DNA from: Kamptonema formosum PCC 6407
GTDB taxonomy: Bacteria; Cyanobacteriota; Cyanobacteriia; Cyanobacteriales; Microcoleaceae
DNA: 64,000 nt
Direction: 5' to 3'
Assembly (NCBI RefSeq): GCF_000332155.1
Contig: NZ_KB235906.1
Location: 14,310 to 78,309, forward strand
Shown here in pieces: positions 62,845-64,000 of the stretch; the stretch's first letter is position 1; each line of letters begins with the position of its first letter. The notes under the pieces are model-generated. The model was not told where the DNA came from. It saw only the letters and a program-made list of their open reading frames with translations, and made no database searches. The position numbers and the translations under genes were made by a program.

Positions 62845-63456
62845 CTACCAGAGCCCTGCTGATTGTTGCCGTTGGGTGGTTTTGTAAGGTTCTAAGGCAC
62901 TCGAAGTTACGGGTACTGCTAACTTGGGGGTGGGAAGTTTGGCTTCCCTCAAGTCTAAAGGGGTGGCTGCTGCTGCCTCTGATAAACTGTTTAAGTTGCT
63001 GCGAAGGTTGTTGCCAAAGTCGGATAATTCGGTGACTAAAGTGGTGACGTAACCTACTTTTAAGGCTTGCACGTTGGTTTTGGCCATTTGTGATCCTGTT
63101 TCGGCGAGGCCAATGTTGCCTTGCTGTGTGGCTTCAATAAGTGCTTGAATGGCTGCACCTTTATCTTCTGTTTCGTCTCGTTTGGCATCGGAGGGTTTAG
63201 CTATAGCATCTGGGTCGATTTCGTTGCAGTAAGCACTGCGTCCGTTTCGGGATGATGCTATTTGTAAAATGGCATCGTCAGGTGAGAGTTTTTCATCCCT
63301 TACTAGCGAGTAATAATGGCGGATTTCAGTAGCATCAATTTCGTCAACTTGTGAGTTTTGCCAATTGGGTTGACCTAATGCTTTTCGGACATTGGTGATG
63401 TCGGCAACTTTGGCGAGTCCGAGTTCACTTTTGAGTTCTGTTCTGGAAATATTCAT
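62845..63456 (-). CDS. Unknown protein of the transfer cluster
   Basis: Starting at MNISRTELKSELGLAKVADI, this 203-residue protein (an ATG at 63477 would add 7 residues) has an N-terminal helix-turn-helix-like part, an Asp/Glu-rich middle and a C-terminal helical domain (GYVTTLVTELSDFGNNLRSN). It overlaps the upstream gene by about 30 bp and is co-directional with the whole cluster. Function unknown; a DNA-binding regulator or relaxosome component is possible. Confidence 0.55.
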   Translation of the reverse strand: MNISRTELKSELGLAKVADITNVRKALGQPNWQNSQVDEIDATEIRHYYSLVRDEKLSPDDAILQIASSRNGRSAYCNEIDPDAIAKPSDAKRDETEDKGAAIQALIEATQQGNIGLAETGSQMAKTNVQALKVGYVTTLVTELSDFGNNLRSNLNSLSEAAAATPLDLREAKLPTPKLAVPVTSSALEPYKTTQRQQSAGLW

Positions 63457-63763
63457 GGGTTGGCAATCCTTGTTCAATTAAACGCCTGTGTACTGGGTCA
63501 ATGCGGTAGTTGGCTTCAATCAGCCATTTTTCGAGGGTGACTAAGCACCATTTGTGGAAGTCTGAGAACTTTCGCTCGTGCAGTTTGCGACTGAACTCCG
63601 GGCATTCTTCTAAGAGGGACAGCCTTCGCTTAAATGTTGCTTCTGACATAGGCTTGCGGCCGCCGAGGAGAAGTTTGAGTTCTGTTCTTTCCCACCATGA
63701 GCGCGTTCCTGTGCTAGGGTTGAAAGCCCTGACTGTGATTGGTTTACGGTGTTTTTTCATCAC
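63425..63763 (-). CDS. Unknown small protein, first gene of the transfer cluster
   Basis: This 112-residue basic protein (MMKKHRKPITVRAFNPSTGT onward) includes RSWWERTELKLLLGGRKPMSEATFKRRLSLLE, a helix-turn-helix-like region, and FHKWCLVTLEKWLIEANYRI. It could be a DNA-binding regulator. Just upstream are direct and inverted GTGAGCTAATT repeats, a candidate operator. Confidence 0.5.
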   Translation of the reverse strand: MMKKHRKPITVRAFNPSTGTRSWWERTELKLLLGGRKPMSEATFKRRLSLLEECPEFSRKLHERKFSDFHKWCLVTLEKWLIEANYRIDPVHRRLIEQGLPTHEYFQNRTQK

Positions 63764-63767
63764 TTTC

Positions 63768-63823
63768 GTGAGCTAATTCGTGAGCTAATTGAGAGAGTTG
63801 TTTTTTCGATTTGAATTAGCTCA
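63768..63823. promoter_or_regulatory. GTGAGCTAATT direct and inverted repeats
   Basis: Two direct copies GTGAGCTAATT (63769-63779 and 63780-63792, with a TTC spacer) face an inverted copy AATTAGCTCAC (63814-63824). The site lies between the stop of the right-edge gene and the ATG of the 112-residue gene, 5 bp before the latter, so it suits repression of the transfer cluster. Confidence 0.6.
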
Positions 63824-64000
63824 CAAAGGGGGTAAAAAAATTTAGCTGATAGGGCGATCGCGCGATCGCTTTGAGTTCAACAAGCTTGAGGGCGCGATCG
63901 TTTTCTGGGATGGCGGTGAATTGGTTAGCCTGTCCCAGTTGCTGCGGGAGATTGGGTTGAGGCAGAGCGATCGCGAATTGTGCGACCGCCTGATTTTGCG
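63816..64000 (-). CDS. C-terminal end of an unknown protein, cut by window edge
   Basis: A minus-strand frame is open from the window edge to TAA at 63816-63818 and encodes about 61 residues (QNQAVAQFAIALPQPN ... KLVELKAIARSPYQLNFFTPFVS). Several HIP1 octamers fall in frame, encoding AIA. Gln/Ala/Pro-rich; no family recognised. It is co-directional with the transfer cluster and probably its upstream member. Confidence 0.5.
   Translation of the reverse strand, partial: QNQAVAQFAIALPQPNLPQQLGQANQFTAIPENDRALKLVELKAIARSPYQLNFFTPFVS

Noticed and set aside
1-64000. rRNA or tRNA genes
   Set aside because: No rRNA-like stretch or convincing cloverleaf was noticed on either strand by eye; a covariance search was not possible.

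Overview
The window most resembles the accessory DNA, probably a plasmid, of a filamentous cyanobacterium of the Microcoleus/Oscillatoria type. The evidence is many HIP1 octamers (GCGATCGC), cyanobacterial-style HNH group II introns, RHS and haloperoxidase genes, and three plasmid functions: a DUF3987 primase-like protein, ParA/ribbon-helix-helix partition pairs, and a MobC/relaxase pair beside an envelope-transfer gene cluster. No rRNA, tRNA or housekeeping gene was seen. All family calls were made by eye from protein motifs.

Layout. 1-3743: 5'-truncated DUF3987 replication-type protein. 4.0-9.7 kb: AbrB/PIN toxin-antitoxin pair whose toxin carries an amber stop, a PD-(D/E)XK nuclease-like gene, an orphan methyltransferase-fold (polymorphic-toxin-like) gene with a coupled partner, an intact tyrosine recombinase between two recombinase relics, and two unknown genes. 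10.2-12.6 kb: a parA/RHH partition operon whose parA was destroyed by a decayed IS bounded by 16-bp inverted repeats. 12.8-24.6 kb: a DUF433/PIN-like toxin-antitoxin operon split by a 10,624-bp insertion (13153-23776) with 38-bp GGGG-starting inverted repeats and a 5-bp target duplication. 25.0-29.3 kb: two group II introns in tandem. 29.3-30.2 kb: an intact parA/RHH pair. 30.5-35.0 kb: two glycosyltransferases (one fused to a sulfotransferase) and a vanadium haloperoxidase. 35.3-46.4 kb: a 3,050-residue RHS/FG-GAP protein with small downstream genes. 48-53 kb: a c-type cytochrome-like protein and a YdeP-like molybdoenzyme. 53.6-57 kb: iteron-like repeats, MobC and a relaxase. 57.3-64 kb: a minus-strand cluster with GH108 muramidase, M23 peptidase, a P-loop ATPase and small membrane proteins that looks like a conjugation module.

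The best candidate for an undescribed system is the cargo of the 10.6-kb element. A four-gene operon (22572 down to 14968) encodes three large unfamiliar proteins and a 739-residue protein. The N-terminal half of the latter closely resembles the fungal omphalotin borosin alpha-N-methyltransferase (OphMA), including its active-site Arg/Tyr residues and the helical clasp, but it continues into two beta-rich segments not present in OphMA. One partner carries an uninterrupted alternating (Val/Ile)-Asp tract of about 80 residues. Two partners share a C-terminal coiled-coil motif, and two share an N-terminal layout with one hydrophobic segment. A separate Fe(II)/2-oxoglutarate oxygenase lies downstream. 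I propose a peptide-backbone N-methylation (RiPP) or self-modifying membrane/surface system carried by a non-autonomous transposon.

A second theme is decay of stability functions. Two toxin-antitoxin pairs, one parA, two recombinases, two transposases, one group II intron reverse transcriptase and one small repeat-bearing gene are all broken by identifiable events.
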